Source: an uncultured Pelagibacteraceae bacterium
Lineage (GTDB): Bacteria > Pseudomonadota > Alphaproteobacteria > Pelagibacterales > Pelagibacteraceae
Direction of reading: 5' to 3'
NCBI GenBank assembly: GCA_902568875.1
Contig: CACFSG010000003.1
Span: 1 to 64,000, forward strand
DNA length: 64,000 nucleotides
Each line of letters begins with the position of its first letter. Within the stretch, counting starts at the first letter, position 1. The position numbers were made by a program, and so were the translations under genes. The notes under the pieces are model-generated. The model was not told where the DNA came from, did no database searches, and saw nothing but the letters and a program-made list of their open reading frames with translations. This document shows positions 1 to 9,537 of this stretch, piece by piece.

Positions 1-2
1 AT

Positions 3-560
3 TTGGCTAATAAAACTAATACTAAAAATTTTGCAATGTTGATTTATAATAAAAACTTATCAGTCTGCCCAATCACTACACACTTACCTTTAAAAAAAGT
101 ATCAAAAAAAATTAATAAAAAATTAATCATTCAAAAAATTAAGTTAATTAATATTTTTTTTAATAAATATATTAAAAGAAAACCTAATATTGCTATATCA
201 GGGTTGAACCCTCATTGTGAAACAAATGATTTATTTGATGAAGATCAAAAAATATTAAAACCAGCAATAAAACATTTATCTAAATTAAGATATAAAGTTT
301 CAGGACCTTTTGCAGCAGATACTATCTTTTTAAAAAAAAATAGAAAAAAATATGATGTAATTATAGGAATGTATCATGATCAAGTATTAACACCTATTAA
401 GACTTTATTTGAATATGATGCTATCAATATTACTTTAGGACTTCCATTTATTAGAATTTCTCCAGATCATGGTCCAAATGAAAAAATGCTAGGTAAAAAT
501 TTATCAAATCCATTAAGTTTAATAAAAGCAATAATGTTTTTAGATTCTAAAAATGATTAA
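3..560 (+). CDS. pdxA: 4-hydroxythreonine-4-phosphate dehydrogenase, C-terminal part (cut by window edge)
   Basis: NAD-dependent enzyme of the DXP-dependent pyridoxal phosphate pathway; it oxidises 4-phosphohydroxy-L-threonine. About 185 codons are visible and the family is about 330 residues, so the N-terminal part lies off the left edge; the TTG at the first complete codon is not a start. The three metal-binding histidines of the family can be placed: TTHLPL near the visible N-terminus, GLNPHCE (family GLNPHAGE) and MYHDQV. GPFAADTIF and the GLPFIRISPDHG segment are also typical. The stop overlaps the ksgA start by 8 bases (ATGATTAA), which suggests translational coupling. pdxA-ksgA is a common proteobacterial pair. 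Confidence 0.95.
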   Translation: MANKTNTKNFAMLIYNKNLSVCPITTHLPLKKVSKKINKKLIIQKIKLINIFFNKYIKRKPNIAISGLNPHCETNDLFDEDQKILKPAIKHLSKLRYKVSGPFAADTIFLKKNRKKYDVIIGMYHDQVLTPIKTLFEYDAINITLGLPFIRISPDHGPNEKMLGKNLSNPLSLIKAIMFLDSKND

Positions 561-1341
561 AGCAAAAAAAAGTTTAGGCCAAAACTTTTTAACAGATCAA
601 AATATTCTTAAAAAAATAGTTGAAATAACAAAAATTAAAAATCATTCAATTCTTGAAGTTGGGCCTGGAACTGGAAATCTAACCTCACATATCTTAAAGA
701 ATAATCCTAAAAAAATTTTCGTTATAGAAAAAGATAACAATTTAGCTTCTTTTTTAGCTGATCAATTTAAAAACAAAATAATAATTATTAATGAAGATAT
801 TTTAAAAATTAATGAAAAAAAAATCGCAAAAGAGAAGTTAATTGTTTTTGGGAATCTTCCTTATAATATCTCAACTGAAATATTGTGTAAATGGATATTA
901 AATTTAGATAATAATTATTTTTGGTTTAACTGCTTAATTTTAATGTTTCAGAAAGAGGTTGCAGACAGAATTATTTCAAATTTTAATTCATCTAAATATG
1001 GAAGATTGTCAGTATTAGCTAATTGGAAATTAAATATAGAAAAAATTTGTGATATCAAATCGAATAGTTTTTCTCCAAAACCAAGGGTTGATAGTTCTTT
1101 GTTATTTTTTAAACCAAAAAAAATTTTTTATGAAATTAAAAATCCAAAAAATTTAGAAAAGATAACTAGGGTTTTTTTTAATCAACGCAGAAAAATGCTA
1201 AAAAAACCATATAATCAAATGTTTAACGGTAATTTAGAAATTATAAAAAAATTAAAAATTAATTTAAATTTAAGACCTCAAAATTTAAATTCTGACACCT
1301 ATTACAAATTAACGAGAGAATATGAAAACTTAAGACGTTAA
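553..1341 (+). CDS. ksgA: 16S rRNA dimethyladenosine transferase (RsmA/KsgA)
   Basis: SAM-dependent enzyme that dimethylates two adjacent adenines in the 3-prime terminal helix of 16S rRNA, a late 30S maturation step. Visible motifs are KKSLGQNFL at the N-terminus, the SAM site [12 protein letters not shown] (about residues 34-45), VIEKD as acidic ribose ligand, and the catalytic [10 protein letters not shown] motif. The length of 262 residues is normal. It starts inside the end of pdxA and its last 12 bases overlap the 3-prime end of gmk on the other strand, so the two transcripts converge. Confidence 0.97.
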   Translation: MIKAKKSLGQNFLTDQNILKKIVEITKIKNHSILEVGPGTGNLTSHILKNNPKKIFVIEKDNNLASFLADQFKNKIIIINEDILKINEKKIAKEKLIVFGNLPYNISTEILCKWILNLDNNYFWFNCLILMFQKEVADRIISNFNSSKYGRLSVLANWKLNIEKICDIKSNSFSPKPRVDSSLLFFKPKKIFYEIKNPKNLEKITRVFFNQRRKMLKKPYNQMFNGNLEIIKKLKINLNLRPQNLNSDTYYKLTREYENLRR

Positions 1342-1965
1342 TTTTTCAACATGATTTTTAATAAACCCTTTATCATAATCTTTTGAACTATTATTTATCT
1401 CTGCTTCTATTAAATTATAAATTTTAGAATAACAATTTTCTAAATTATCATTAACAACCACATAATCATAATTAATCCAACGCAATACATCATGACTAAA
1501 TTGTTTCATTCTTTCTTCCACAATTAATTTATCTTTCATATCTCTACTAGATAATCTTTCAAATAAAACTTCTTTACTTGGTGGTAAGATAAAAAAAGTG
1601 ATTAATTTATAATCTAATTTTTTATTTTTTATTTGATCTGCACCTTGCCAATCAATATCAAATAAAACATTTTTTCCTTTATTTAAATTTTTAATTACAG
1701 GAGTTTTTGTTGATCCATAAAAATTATTAAAAACTTTAGCATATTCTAAAAACTCTTTATTTTTTATAAGTTTTTTAAATTCAGCTTCATCTACAAAATA
1801 ATAATTTTTATTTTGAATTTCATTGGCTCGAGGTTGTCTTGTTGTGTGAGAAATAGATACTTCAAAATTATCTAATTTAGATAATAAACTAACCAAAGTA
1901 GTTTTACCAGCTCCAGATGGAGAGGATAAAATAATCATTATCCCATCATTCTCTCTGGGCATCAA
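1330..1965 (-). CDS. gmk: guanylate kinase
   Basis: ATP:GMP phosphotransferase giving GDP. The N-terminal P-loop [11 protein letters not shown] is the guanylate kinase form; HTTRQPR and a YYFVDEAEF stretch belong to the GMP-binding region, and [11 protein letters not shown] is the segment after it. The length of 211 residues is normal. It is the last gene of the minus block fabD-fabG-acpP-gmk, only 5 bases after acpP, so it is probably co-transcribed with fatty acid synthesis genes. The chosen start gives a nine-residue lead (MMPRENDGI) before the first beta strand; M10 is a possible alternative. Confidence 0.96.
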   Translation of the reverse strand: MMPRENDGIMIILSSPSGAGKTTLVSLLSKLDNFEVSISHTTRQPRANEIQNKNYYFVDEAEFKKLIKNKEFLEYAKVFNNFYGSTKTPVIKNLNKGKNVLFDIDWQGADQIKNKKLDYKLITFFILPPSKEVLFERLSSRDMKDKLIVEERMKQFSHDVLRWINYDYVVVNDNLENCYSKIYNLIEAEINNSSKDYDKGFIKNHVEKLTS

Positions 1966-1970
1966 AAAAA

Positions 1971-2210
1971 TTAATTAGCTTTTCCTTCAATAAATTTTAC
2001 AGCATCACCTACTGTTAAAATTTTCTCAGCTTCACTATCAGAAATCTCTGAACCAAATTCCTCTTCGAAAGCCATTACTAATTCAACTGTATCTAAACTA
2101 TCGGCTCCTAAATCATCTATGAAACTTGACTCCTCAGTAACCTTGGCTTCATCAATACCTAAATGATCTGCTACTATCTTTTTTACTTTGCTTGAAACAT
2201 CTTCTGACAT
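1971..2210 (-). CDS. acpP: acyl carrier protein
   Basis: Small acidic carrier of growing acyl chains. At 79 residues it has the family length, and [18 protein letters not shown] holds Ser38, the site of 4-phosphopantetheine attachment. It is strongly acidic, unlike the Lys-rich proteins around it. It follows fabG after about 48 bases and precedes gmk by 5, within the fab block. The 48-base gap is AT-rich and shows no clear hairpin. Confidence 0.98.
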   Translation of the reverse strand: MSEDVSSKVKKIVADHLGIDEAKVTEESSFIDDLGADSLDTVELVMAFEEEFGSEISDSEAEKILTVGDAVKFIEGKAN

Positions 2211-2258
2211 ATTGATCCTTTTTGTTTTAAATTCTTAATAGTTTAAAAACTTATTTTG

Positions 2259-2996
2259 TCAAGCCATATACATGCCTCCATTAACATGTATTGTTTCCCC
2301 ATTAATATAATCAGATTGATCTGAGGCTAAAAAAAGAACTGCATTAGCAATATCTTCTGGTTCTCCTAATCTTGCTGAAGGTATTTTGGATATTATAACT
2401 TCTTTAAATTTTTCATCTATCTTGTCTGTCATTGCAGTTTTGATAAAACCAGGTGAAATACAATTAATATTGATATTCTTTTTAGCATATTCTATTGCCA
2501 AACTTTTTGACATAGCAACTATCCCAGCCTTAGACGCCGTATAATTAGCTTGACCTAAATTACCTGTATGACCTACAACTGAAGTAATATTTATAATTTT
2601 TCCTGATTTGTTTTTAAGCATTTTTTTAATTGCAAATTTACTTAATAAAAAGGTTGAGGTTAAATTTATATCAATAACTCTTTTCCATTCATCTAAGTTC
2701 ATTCTAATTGCTAAATTATCTTGAGTTATCCCTGCATTATTAACTATACAATTTAAACTTCCATTTAGTTCTTTTGTTGCATTTTCAATAAACTCCTCAA
2801 TTTTATCACTTTGTGAAATATCAAACTTTATAATTTTCACATTTTTAAATTTAGATTTTAATTCCTCAAGTTTTTCTATTTTAGTTCCTGTGGCTAATAT
2901 ATTTGCTCCACAATCATTAAGTTTTTTAATTATTGAATTACCTATTCCTCCTGAAGCTCCAGTTACAATAATTTTTTTATCTTTTAAATTACTCAT
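2259..2996 (-). CDS. fabG: 3-oxoacyl-ACP reductase
   Basis: NADPH-dependent short-chain dehydrogenase that reduces 3-oxoacyl-ACP in the fatty acid elongation cycle. The Rossmann motif TGASGGIGNSI is at the N-terminus, NNAGIT in the middle, and the catalytic Ser (ITSVVGH) and YTASKAG motifs follow. The C-terminus GETIHVNGGMYMA is typical of FabG. The start overlaps the fabD stop by 4 bases. Context (fabD, acpP) separates it from the many generic SDR enzymes, one of which lies at 29366. Confidence 0.96.
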   Translation of the reverse strand: MSNLKDKKIIVTGASGGIGNSIIKKLNDCGANILATGTKIEKLEELKSKFKNVKIIKFDISQSDKIEEFIENATKELNGSLNCIVNNAGITQDNLAIRMNLDEWKRVIDINLTSTFLLSKFAIKKMLKNKSGKIINITSVVGHTGNLGQANYTASKAGIVAMSKSLAIEYAKKNININCISPGFIKTAMTDKIDEKFKEVIISKIPSARLGEPEDIANAVLFLASDQSDYINGETIHVNGGMYMA

Positions 2997-3919
2997 ATTT
3001 TTAAATCTTTTATATCACTCACATTGTTTATTGTATTAATTTTTACATTCTTATCTATCCTTTTAACTAAGCCTGACAACACTTTTCCAGGTCCTATCTC
3101 AATAAACTGCTTAATACCTTTATTAATCATATTAATAACACTTTCTCTCCATCTTACTCTATTTTCAATTTGATCAATTAATAATTTTTTTAACTCTTCT
3201 TTATCTGAAATTTCATTTGCTGTTACATTTGAAATTAATATATTTTTTGAGTCTTGAAAATTAGCTTTTTCAATTTCTTTTTTCATCACATCTGTTGCTT
3301 TATTCATAAGCTGACAATGAAATGGAGCACTTACGGGTAATTTTATATTTTTAATATTTTTTGATTTTAAAACATCAATTAATTTAATTAAATTATTATT
3401 TTTTCCACTTAATACAATTTGGCCTTGTGAATTGTCATTAGCTATTTGAACTGAAAAGTTATTTTGATTTTCTTTTAAAATATCTTCTATAATTTCAACA
3501 GTTGAACCTAATACTGCCAACATACCTCCTTCTCCTTTTGGAACTGCATTTTGCATTGCATCTCCTCTGATTCTTAAAAGTTTGATAGTATCTGAAAAAT
3601 TTAAATAATTTGCAGATGACAAAGCAGAATATTCTCCTAATGAATGCCCAGCAAAATATTTTGCCTGATTTAAATCAATATTAAATTCTTTTTTAATAAC
3701 TTGAAATATAGAATAACTGATTAAAAATATTGCTGGTTGAGTATTAATAGTAAGATCTAAATGTTCTTTAGGACCTTCCAAAATAATTTTTGATAAAGAA
3801 ATTCCCAGTGAATCATCAGCTTCTTTAAACAGTTCTTTAACTAAATTATATTTATCAAAAAACTCTTTTCCCATACCAACTATTTGAGATCCTTGTCCTG
3901 GAAAAATTACTGAAAACAT
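2993..3919 (-). CDS. fabD: malonyl-CoA:ACP transacylase
   Basis: Transfers malonyl groups from CoA to ACP. FPGQGSQIVGMG at the N-terminus and GHSLGEYSAL, with the acylated nucleophilic Ser, identify it; the catalytic His is in the APFHCQLM segment and GPGKVLSGLVKR closes the domain. The length of 308 residues is normal. It is the first gene of the minus fab block and diverges from rpsF across an 87-base spacer. Confidence 0.97.
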   Translation of the reverse strand: MFSVIFPGQGSQIVGMGKEFFDKYNLVKELFKEADDSLGISLSKIILEGPKEHLDLTINTQPAIFLISYSIFQVIKKEFNIDLNQAKYFAGHSLGEYSALSSANYLNFSDTIKLLRIRGDAMQNAVPKGEGGMLAVLGSTVEIIEDILKENQNNFSVQIANDNSQGQIVLSGKNNNLIKLIDVLKSKNIKNIKLPVSAPFHCQLMNKATDVMKKEIEKANFQDSKNILISNVTANEISDKEELKKLLIDQIENRVRWRESVINMINKGIKQFIEIGPGKVLSGLVKRIDKNVKINTINNVSDIKDLKI

Positions 3920-3947
3920 CTAAAAAAACCTATTTTTTTTATCCTTT

Positions 3948-3974
3948 TTGCTATTGTAATTAAAGATTTATAAT
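3948..3974 (+). promoter_or_regulatory. probable promoter of rpsF-rpsR-rplI
   Basis: In the 87-base divergent spacer between fabD and rpsF there is TTGCTA (3948-3953) and a perfect TATAAT (3969-3974). The spacer is 15 bases, slightly short; one base of slippage gives TTTGCT and 16. The predicted RNA would start near 3981, about 26 bases before the rpsF ATG. Assigned by eye. Confidence 0.45.
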
Positions 3975-4006
3975 AGTATATCCTCATTTTTTATTAAAGA
4001 ACTTAA

Positions 4007-4360
4007 ATGAATTTATACGAGCATACAATTATAGCAAGACAAGATGCTTCTCCAAGTGAAATAAAACAATTAACCGAAAAATATTCTAAAATTGTAAAAA
4101 AAAATAATGGTGAGGTTATAAAAACAGAAAATTGGGGACTTTTAAATCTTTCTTACTTAATAAAAAAAAATAAAAAAGGAAGCTATATACATTTTAAAAT
4201 TAAAGGCAAAGGTAATGTTATAAATGAATTAGAAAAAAGTGAAGCAATTGATAAAAAATTATTAAGATATTTAACAGTTAAAGTTAAAGAATTTGATCTT
4301 GATACAAATTACTTTTCAAAAAAAGATGAAAATGAAAAAAAAGAAAGTATTAAAAACTAA
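4007..4360 (+). CDS. rpsF: 30S ribosomal protein S6
   Basis: Small-subunit platform protein that pairs with S18. [19 protein letters not shown] and the central [14 protein letters not shown] strand-turn are typical, and YIHFKIKG follows. The 117 residues include a charged C-terminal tail ([11 protein letters not shown]) with no glutamate run for RimK modification. rpsR starts 2 bases after the stop. Confidence 0.97.
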   Translation: MNLYEHTIIARQDASPSEIKQLTEKYSKIVKKNNGEVIKTENWGLLNLSYLIKKNKKGSYIHFKIKGKGNVINELEKSEAIDKKLLRYLTVKVKEFDLDTNYFSKKDENEKKESIKN

Positions 4361-4362
4361 AT

Positions 4363-4635
4363 ATGCCCAAGAGAAAAAATGTAAATAAAAAAAGTAAGCA
4401 AAGCAATTTTGCAAAATTAAGTTTATTTCAACCAAATAAATATAAATTTAAAAAAAATTGTCCTCTATCAATTAAAGGATCTCCAAAAATTGATTATAAA
4501 AATATAAAATTACTGAAAAAATATATTTCTGAAAATGGTAAAATTTTACCTTCAAGAATAACAAATGTAAGTCAAAAAAAACAAAGGGAATTATCTTTGT
4601 CAATAAAAAGGGCTAGAAATCTAGCATTATTATAA
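4363..4635 (+). CDS. rpsR: 30S ribosomal protein S18
   Basis: Binds the 30S platform with S6. The C-terminal half [19 protein letters not shown] followed by [28 protein letters not shown] is the conserved S18 core (family pattern PSRxTG...Q..L..AIKRAR..ALLP). It is 90 residues, somewhat long because of a Lys/Asn-rich N-terminal extension. It abuts rplI with no gap. Confidence 0.96.
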   Translation: MPKRKNVNKKSKQSNFAKLSLFQPNKYKFKKNCPLSIKGSPKIDYKNIKLLKKYISENGKILPSRITNVSQKKQRELSLSIKRARNLALL

Positions 4636-5094
4636 ATGAAAGTAATCTTATTAGAAAATTTAAAAAAAATTGGATCTATTGGTGAAATAATAGATGTTAA
4701 AAGAGGTTTTGCTAGGAATTTTTTAATTTCTAATAAAAAAGCTTTATACGCCTCAAAAGAAAATATCCTTCAAGTTGAAAAAATTAAATCTCAACTTTCA
4801 AAAAAAGATAATGAAAAAAAGTTAGCGGCAAAAAAAATAGCAGAAAAAATTAACAAAAAAGTATTTAATATTAAAAAACTAAGTACTGAAAACAAAGAAT
4901 TGTATGGCTCTGTTAAACCAACTGAAATTTCAAAGATTATTAAAGAAAAAGAACAATTAGATATTAAACCATCAATGATACAACCAATTAAAGAAATTAA
5001 ATCTCTAGGAAAATTTAAAGTAAAAATCTCTTTACATTCTGAAGTTGATGCAGAAATACTAATTATAGTTGAGACAGCTGAAATTATTCAATAA
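4636..5094 (+). CDS. rplI: 50S ribosomal protein L9
   Basis: Large-subunit protein near the L1 stalk with two globular domains joined by a long helix. MKVILLENLKKIGSIGEIIDVK and RGFARNFLI form the conserved rRNA-binding N-domain. Residues about 55-85 are the Lys/Glu-rich linking helix, and LYGSVKPTEIS begins the C-domain. The length of 152 residues is normal. It ends the S6-S18-L9 operon, 69 bases before dnaB; the gap holds T-runs but no clear hairpin. Confidence 0.96.
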   Translation: MKVILLENLKKIGSIGEIIDVKRGFARNFLISNKKALYASKENILQVEKIKSQLSKKDNEKKLAAKKIAEKINKKVFNIKKLSTENKELYGSVKPTEISKIIKEKEQLDIKPSMIQPIKEIKSLGKFKVKISLHSEVDAEILIIVETAEIIQ

Positions 5095-5163
5095 TTATAC
5101 AATTTTTTCCCCAATCTTTTTTTTAAATTCATTTTAATTTTTTTTTCTTATAAATTTAAAAAA

Positions 5164-6582
5164 ATGGAAAATAATTTAAGTATAGTTAAAGATCAATTTA
5201 AAGAATTACCTAATAACATAGAAGCAGAACAAGCTGTTATTGGCTCTATACTTGTAACGAATGAAATTTTTGATGATATAAATACTATTATTTCAAGTGC
5301 TAATTTTTATGATCCTATGCACCAAAAAATTTTTGGGGCAATTGAAAATTTAATTTTTAAGGGAATGTTGGCTAATCCAATTACTTTAAAAAATTACTTT
5401 GAAGATGAAAAAGATGAATTAAATGTTCCGGAATATTTAGTTAAAATTACAAAATTTTCTACTTCTACAAGGCAAGCAATTGAATACTCAAGAATAATTT
5501 ACGATATGTTTGTTAGAAGAGAATTAATAAAAATTTCAGAACAAACTATCGATACTGCAAAATTAAATGATCTTGATACTAACGGTCAAACTATAATTGA
5601 AAACTCTGAAAGACTATTATTTGATTTAGCAGAAAAAGGTTCTTTCAATTCATCTTTAATTAAATTTGATGAAGCAGTGAAACAAACTATTGAAATGGCT
5701 TCAGCAGCTTACAAAAATGAAGAAGGAATAGTTGGGGTTCCTACAGGTTTACGAGATTTAGATGATAAATTGGGTGGTCTTCATCAATCAGATTTAATAA
5801 TTATAGCTGGACGTCCTTCAATGGGAAAAACATCTCTTGCAACAAATATTGCTTTCAATGCTGCTCAAAAATTACAAGATACTGGAAAAAAATCTACTAT
5901 AGCTTTCTTTTCACTTGAGATGTCTTCTGAACAACTATCTACTAGAATTCTAGCTGAACAAGCAAGAATTAGATCAAATGATATCAGAAGAGGAAAAATT
6001 TCAGATGAACAATTTGATAAATTTATTGAAACGTCAAAAAATATTTCTGAGTTACCATTATATATTGATGAAACTCCAGCATTAAGTATTGCTGCAATGA
6101 GTAATAGAGCTAGGAGAATAAAAAGATTATTTGGTCTAGATATGATCGTTGTTGATTATATCCAGCTAATGAGAGGAACTTCGTTTAATAAAGATGGTAG
6201 AGTTCAAGAAATTTCACAAATTACTCAAGGGCTAAAAGCTATCGCTAAAGAATTGTCTATTCCTGTTTTAGCTTTATCTCAACTTTCTAGACAAGTAGAA
6301 CAAAGGGATGATCATAAGCCATTATTATCTGATTTAAGAGAATCGGGCTCAATTGAACAAGATGCAGACGTAGTAATGTTTGTATATAGAGAAGGTTATT
6401 ATTTACAAAGAAAAGAACCTAGAGAAGCAACGGTCGAACATGCGGAATGGCAAGCTAAAATGAATGAGGTAGCTCATTTGGCTGAAATAATTATTGGAAA
6501 ACAAAGGCATGGCCCTGTTGGTAAAGTAACTCTCGAATTTGAGGAACAATTTACCAAATTTAAAGATACTCAATTAAGTTAA
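5164..6582 (+). CDS. dnaB: replicative DNA helicase DnaB
   Basis: Hexameric 5-prime to 3-prime fork helicase. The N-terminal domain starts with NNIEAEQAVIGSIL, and the RecA-like ATPase has Walker A AGRPSMGKTSLA, the SLEMS motif, Walker B MIVVDYIQLM and LSQLSRQVEQR. DLRESGSIEQDAD near the C-terminus is also diagnostic. At 472 residues it has normal length and no intein. rplI-dnaB is a widely conserved order, and the start matches the family N-terminus. Confidence 0.97.
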   Translation: MENNLSIVKDQFKELPNNIEAEQAVIGSILVTNEIFDDINTIISSANFYDPMHQKIFGAIENLIFKGMLANPITLKNYFEDEKDELNVPEYLVKITKFSTSTRQAIEYSRIIYDMFVRRELIKISEQTIDTAKLNDLDTNGQTIIENSERLLFDLAEKGSFNSSLIKFDEAVKQTIEMASAAYKNEEGIVGVPTGLRDLDDKLGGLHQSDLIIIAGRPSMGKTSLATNIAFNAAQKLQDTGKKSTIAFFSLEMSSEQLSTRILAEQARIRSNDIRRGKISDEQFDKFIETSKNISELPLYIDETPALSIAAMSNRARRIKRLFGLDMIVVDYIQLMRGTSFNKDGRVQEISQITQGLKAIAKELSIPVLALSQLSRQVEQRDDHKPLLSDLRESGSIEQDADVVMFVYREGYYLQRKEPREATVEHAEWQAKMNEVAHLAEIIIGKQRHGPVGKVTLEFEEQFTKFKDTQLS

Positions 6583-6594
6583 ATTCAAATATAA

Positions 6595-8985
6595 ATGGGT
6601 AAGATGTTCGCCCAGTTTTATCAAAATATAATACTTAAAAATCCAAGGTCCATTTTTGTAATATTATTAATTGTTTTATTAAGTTTTGGATATCATTCAA
6701 AAGATTTTAGGCTAGATGCCTCTTCTGAGACTTTGTTAATTGAAGGTGACCCTGATCTTAAATACCTTAAAGAAATTACAAAAAGATATGGTTCTAAAGA
6801 ATTTTTAATTTTAACCTATACTCCTAAAGAAAGTATGGTTTCAGATAACTCAATTAACAATCTTTTAAGTTTAAAATATAAAATTCAAAGTTTAGATTGG
6901 GTACATAGTGTTATTACTCTTTTAGATATACCTTTATTAAATAGTTCAGATACACCTTTGCAAGAACGACTTCAAAACTTTAAAACTTTGAAAGATGATA
7001 ATGTTGATAGATCAAGAGGTTTCAATGAAATTGTAAACAGTCCAGTCTTTAGAAATTTTGTGATCAGCGAAGATGGAAAAACAAGTGGAATTATTATTAA
7101 TATCAAAAAAAATGATGAACTAGAAGATATCGAAAATAAATCAAAAGAAGAAATTGAAAATTATAAAGATTTTATTAAAAAGCAAAATCATCAAAATATT
7201 CTTGAAATAAGAGATGTTATCAAAAGTTACGAAGATATTGGAAAAATACATTTGGGTGGAATACCTATGATTGCTGATGACATGATGTCATTTATAAAAA
7301 ATGACATTATTGTATTTGGTATAGGAGTTTTTTTATTTATTATAGGTACTTTGTGGTTTGTATTTAGAAAACTAATTTGGATTATAGTTCCAATTAGTAG
7401 TTGTTTTTTTTCTGTAATAATTATGATGGGACTACTTGGTTTATTAGGTTGGAAAGTAACCGTCATTTCCTCAAACTTTATTGCTCTAATGTTAATTTTA
7501 ACAATGGCAATGAACATTCATATGAGCACTAGGTTTTTACAACTAAAAGAAAATCATCCTAATATGAAAATTTTAGAATTAATTACTTTAACTACAGCTA
7601 AAATGTTTTGGCCAATTCTATACACTGTTTTAACAACTATTATTGCTTTTCTTTCTTTAATTTTTAGTGAAATAAAACCTATTATTGATTTTGGTTGGAT
7701 GATGACCTTAGGACTTATAACTTCATTCATTATAACTTTTACCCTGCTCCCTGCTCTAATCAATTTAGTGGCTAAAGAAAATATATCCTTAAAAGAATAT
7801 AAAAATTCTGTAATTACTTCTTTTTTTGCAAAGATATCTCAAAATAATCATAAAATAATTTTTATTATTACTACTATAGTAATAATTTTAAGTTTAATTG
7901 GAATTAGTCGTCTTAAAGTTGAAAATAGTTTTATAAATTATTTTAGTAAAAAAACTGAAATTTATAAAGGAATGAAACTTATAGATAAAAAACTTGGAGG
8001 AACCACGCCTCTTGAAGTTATCTTAAAATTTCCAAAAAAAGAAAAATCAAAAACAGATGATGAATTTGAGGATTGGGAAGACGAAAATGAAGATGACAAT
8101 GAAAAATACTGGTTTACAAAAGATAAGGTTGATAAAATTTCATCAGTACATAATTATCTTGATGGTTTGCCTCAAGTCGGAAAGGTTTTATCATTTTCAT
8201 CAATTATCGATGTAGCAACATTACTTAATAACAATAAACCATTAGGCACTTTAGAAATGGGTGTCCTATATTCTAAAATACCAGAAAGTATTAAAACAGA
8301 AATTATTGATCCCTATATTTCTATTAAAGACAATGAAGCACGAGTTAACCTTAGAATAATAGACTCTCAAGAAGATTTAAGAAGAAATGAATTAATTCAA
8401 AAAATAAATTTTGATTTAAAAAATAAAATTGGACTAAATGAAAATGAATTTAAACTTGCTGGTGTTTTAATTTTATTCAATAATTTACTTCAAAGCCTTT
8501 TTAAATCTCAAATTCTAACTTTGGGTTTAGTAATGATAGGTATATTTGCAATGTTTATAATACTTTTTAAAAATATTAAATTATCTTTAATTGGCGTAGT
8601 ACCAAATTTTATTGCAGCTTTTTTTATATTGGGAATTATTGGATTGCTTGAAATTCCATTAGACATGATGACTATTACTATTGCAGCAATTACAATTGGA
8701 ATTGCTGTTGATAACAGTATTCATTATATCTATAGATTTAAAGAAGAATTTAATAATTTAAATGATTATAATAAAACTCTTAACTTATGTCATTCAACAG
8801 TAGGTAAAGCAATTTTAAATACTTCTATTACGATCGTTTTTGGTTTTTCAATATTAGTTTTGTCTAATTTTATTCCTACAATTTATTTTGGGATTTTTAC
8901 AGGACTTGCAATGTTATTAGCTATGATATCAGTTTTAACACTACTTCCATCTTTGATTTTATTAGTAAAACCTTTTGGAAAATAA
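6595..8985 (+). CDS. RND/MMPL-family membrane exporter
   Basis: Inner-membrane protein of 796 residues with RND architecture: one N-terminal membrane segment (about 18-35), a large extracytoplasmic loop, a block of hydrophobic segments (about 235-390), a second loop and a second block (about 635-790). A strongly acidic stretch around DEFEDWEDENEDDNEKYW lies in the second loop. Such exporters use proton motive force; the substrate is not known, with lipid or hopanoid-type export possible by analogy with MMPL/HpnN relatives. The gene begins 12 bases after dnaB and ends 6 bases before cvpA. ATG at 6604 is an alternative start. In many alphaproteobacteria radA sits between dnaB and cvpA, and this gene holds that place here. 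Confidence 0.8.
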   Translation: MGKMFAQFYQNIILKNPRSIFVILLIVLLSFGYHSKDFRLDASSETLLIEGDPDLKYLKEITKRYGSKEFLILTYTPKESMVSDNSINNLLSLKYKIQSLDWVHSVITLLDIPLLNSSDTPLQERLQNFKTLKDDNVDRSRGFNEIVNSPVFRNFVISEDGKTSGIIINIKKNDELEDIENKSKEEIENYKDFIKKQNHQNILEIRDVIKSYEDIGKIHLGGIPMIADDMMSFIKNDIIVFGIGVFLFIIGTLWFVFRKLIWIIVPISSCFFSVIIMMGLLGLLGWKVTVISSNFIALMLILTMAMNIHMSTRFLQLKENHPNMKILELITLTTAKMFWPILYTVLTTIIAFLSLIFSEIKPIIDFGWMMTLGLITSFIITFTLLPALINLVAKENISLKEYKNSVITSFFAKISQNNHKIIFIITTIVIILSLIGISRLKVENSFINYFSKKTEIYKGMKLIDKKLGGTTPLEVILKFPKKEKSKTDDEFEDWEDENEDDNEKYWFTKDKVDKISSVHNYLDGLPQVGKVLSFSSIIDVATLLNNNKPLGTLEMGVLYSKIPESIKTEIIDPYISIKDNEARVNLRIIDSQEDLRRNELIQKINFDLKNKIGLNENEFKLAGVLILFNNLLQSLFKSQILTLGLVMIGIFAMFIILFKNIKLSLIGVVPNFIAAFFILGIIGLLEIPLDMMTITIAAITIGIAVDNSIHYIYRFKEEFNNLNDYNKTLNLCHSTVGKAILNTSITIVFGFSILVLSNFIPTIYFGIFTGLAMLLAMISVLTLLPSLILLVKPFGK

Positions 8986-8991
8986 ATTTAA

Positions 8992-9537
8992 ATGATTAAT
9001 GTCTTAAAAGATTTTTATAATTCAATTTCTATTATAGATTTGATTTATTTAATTATTACAATCTTATCTTTAATAAAATGCTATCGTAAAGGCTTTGTCT
9101 TAAGTATTCTTGCTATGGCCAAATGGTTGTTGGCTTATATTATTACCTTGATCATTTTTCCTAAAGCAAAACCCTATGTTAAAAATATTATTGATAACGA
9201 ATATGTTTTGGATGTCATCCTTGGTATTATCATCTTTATAATTGTAATTTTTTTAATTTTACTTATCAGTAAAGGAATAAGTAGAGCTATTAGTTACACT
9301 GGTCTTGGAAATTTGGATAGTATTTTTGGATTCTTTTTTGGATTTATTAGATCTTATATAATCTCTATTTGTATATTTTCAGCAATACATATTGTCTATA
9401 ACTTCGATAAATGGCCAATAAATTTAAATAAATCATACATCTTTCCATATTTAGAAAAAGGTAGTAATTATTTATTGAAAGAGTTTCCTAATGAAAAAAC
9501 ATATCAAGATTCTAAAGAAAAAATTAAAGAACTTTAA
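8992..9537 (+). CDS. cvpA: CvpA family membrane protein
   Basis: Small inner-membrane protein of 181 residues with about four hydrophobic segments (roughly 14-30, 34-57, 72-93 and 112-135) and the CvpA-type GFVLSILAMAKWLLAYI and LGNLDSIFGFFFGFIRS stretches. CvpA is needed for colicin V production in E. coli and is linked to envelope stress, but its biochemical role is unresolved. It lies directly upstream of purF, as in most proteobacteria, and its last 47 bases overlap the purF reading frame. Confidence 0.85.
   Translation: MINVLKDFYNSISIIDLIYLIITILSLIKCYRKGFVLSILAMAKWLLAYIITLIIFPKAKPYVKNIIDNEYVLDVILGIIIFIIVIFLILLISKGISRAISYTGLGNLDSIFGFFFGFIRSYIISICIFSAIHIVYNFDKWPINLNKSYIFPYLEKGSNYLLKEFPNEKTYQDSKEKIKEL

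Noticed and set aside
3-560. Considered the TTG at position 3 as the start of a short protein.
   Set aside because: The frame is the C-terminal part of PdxA and continues past the left edge.
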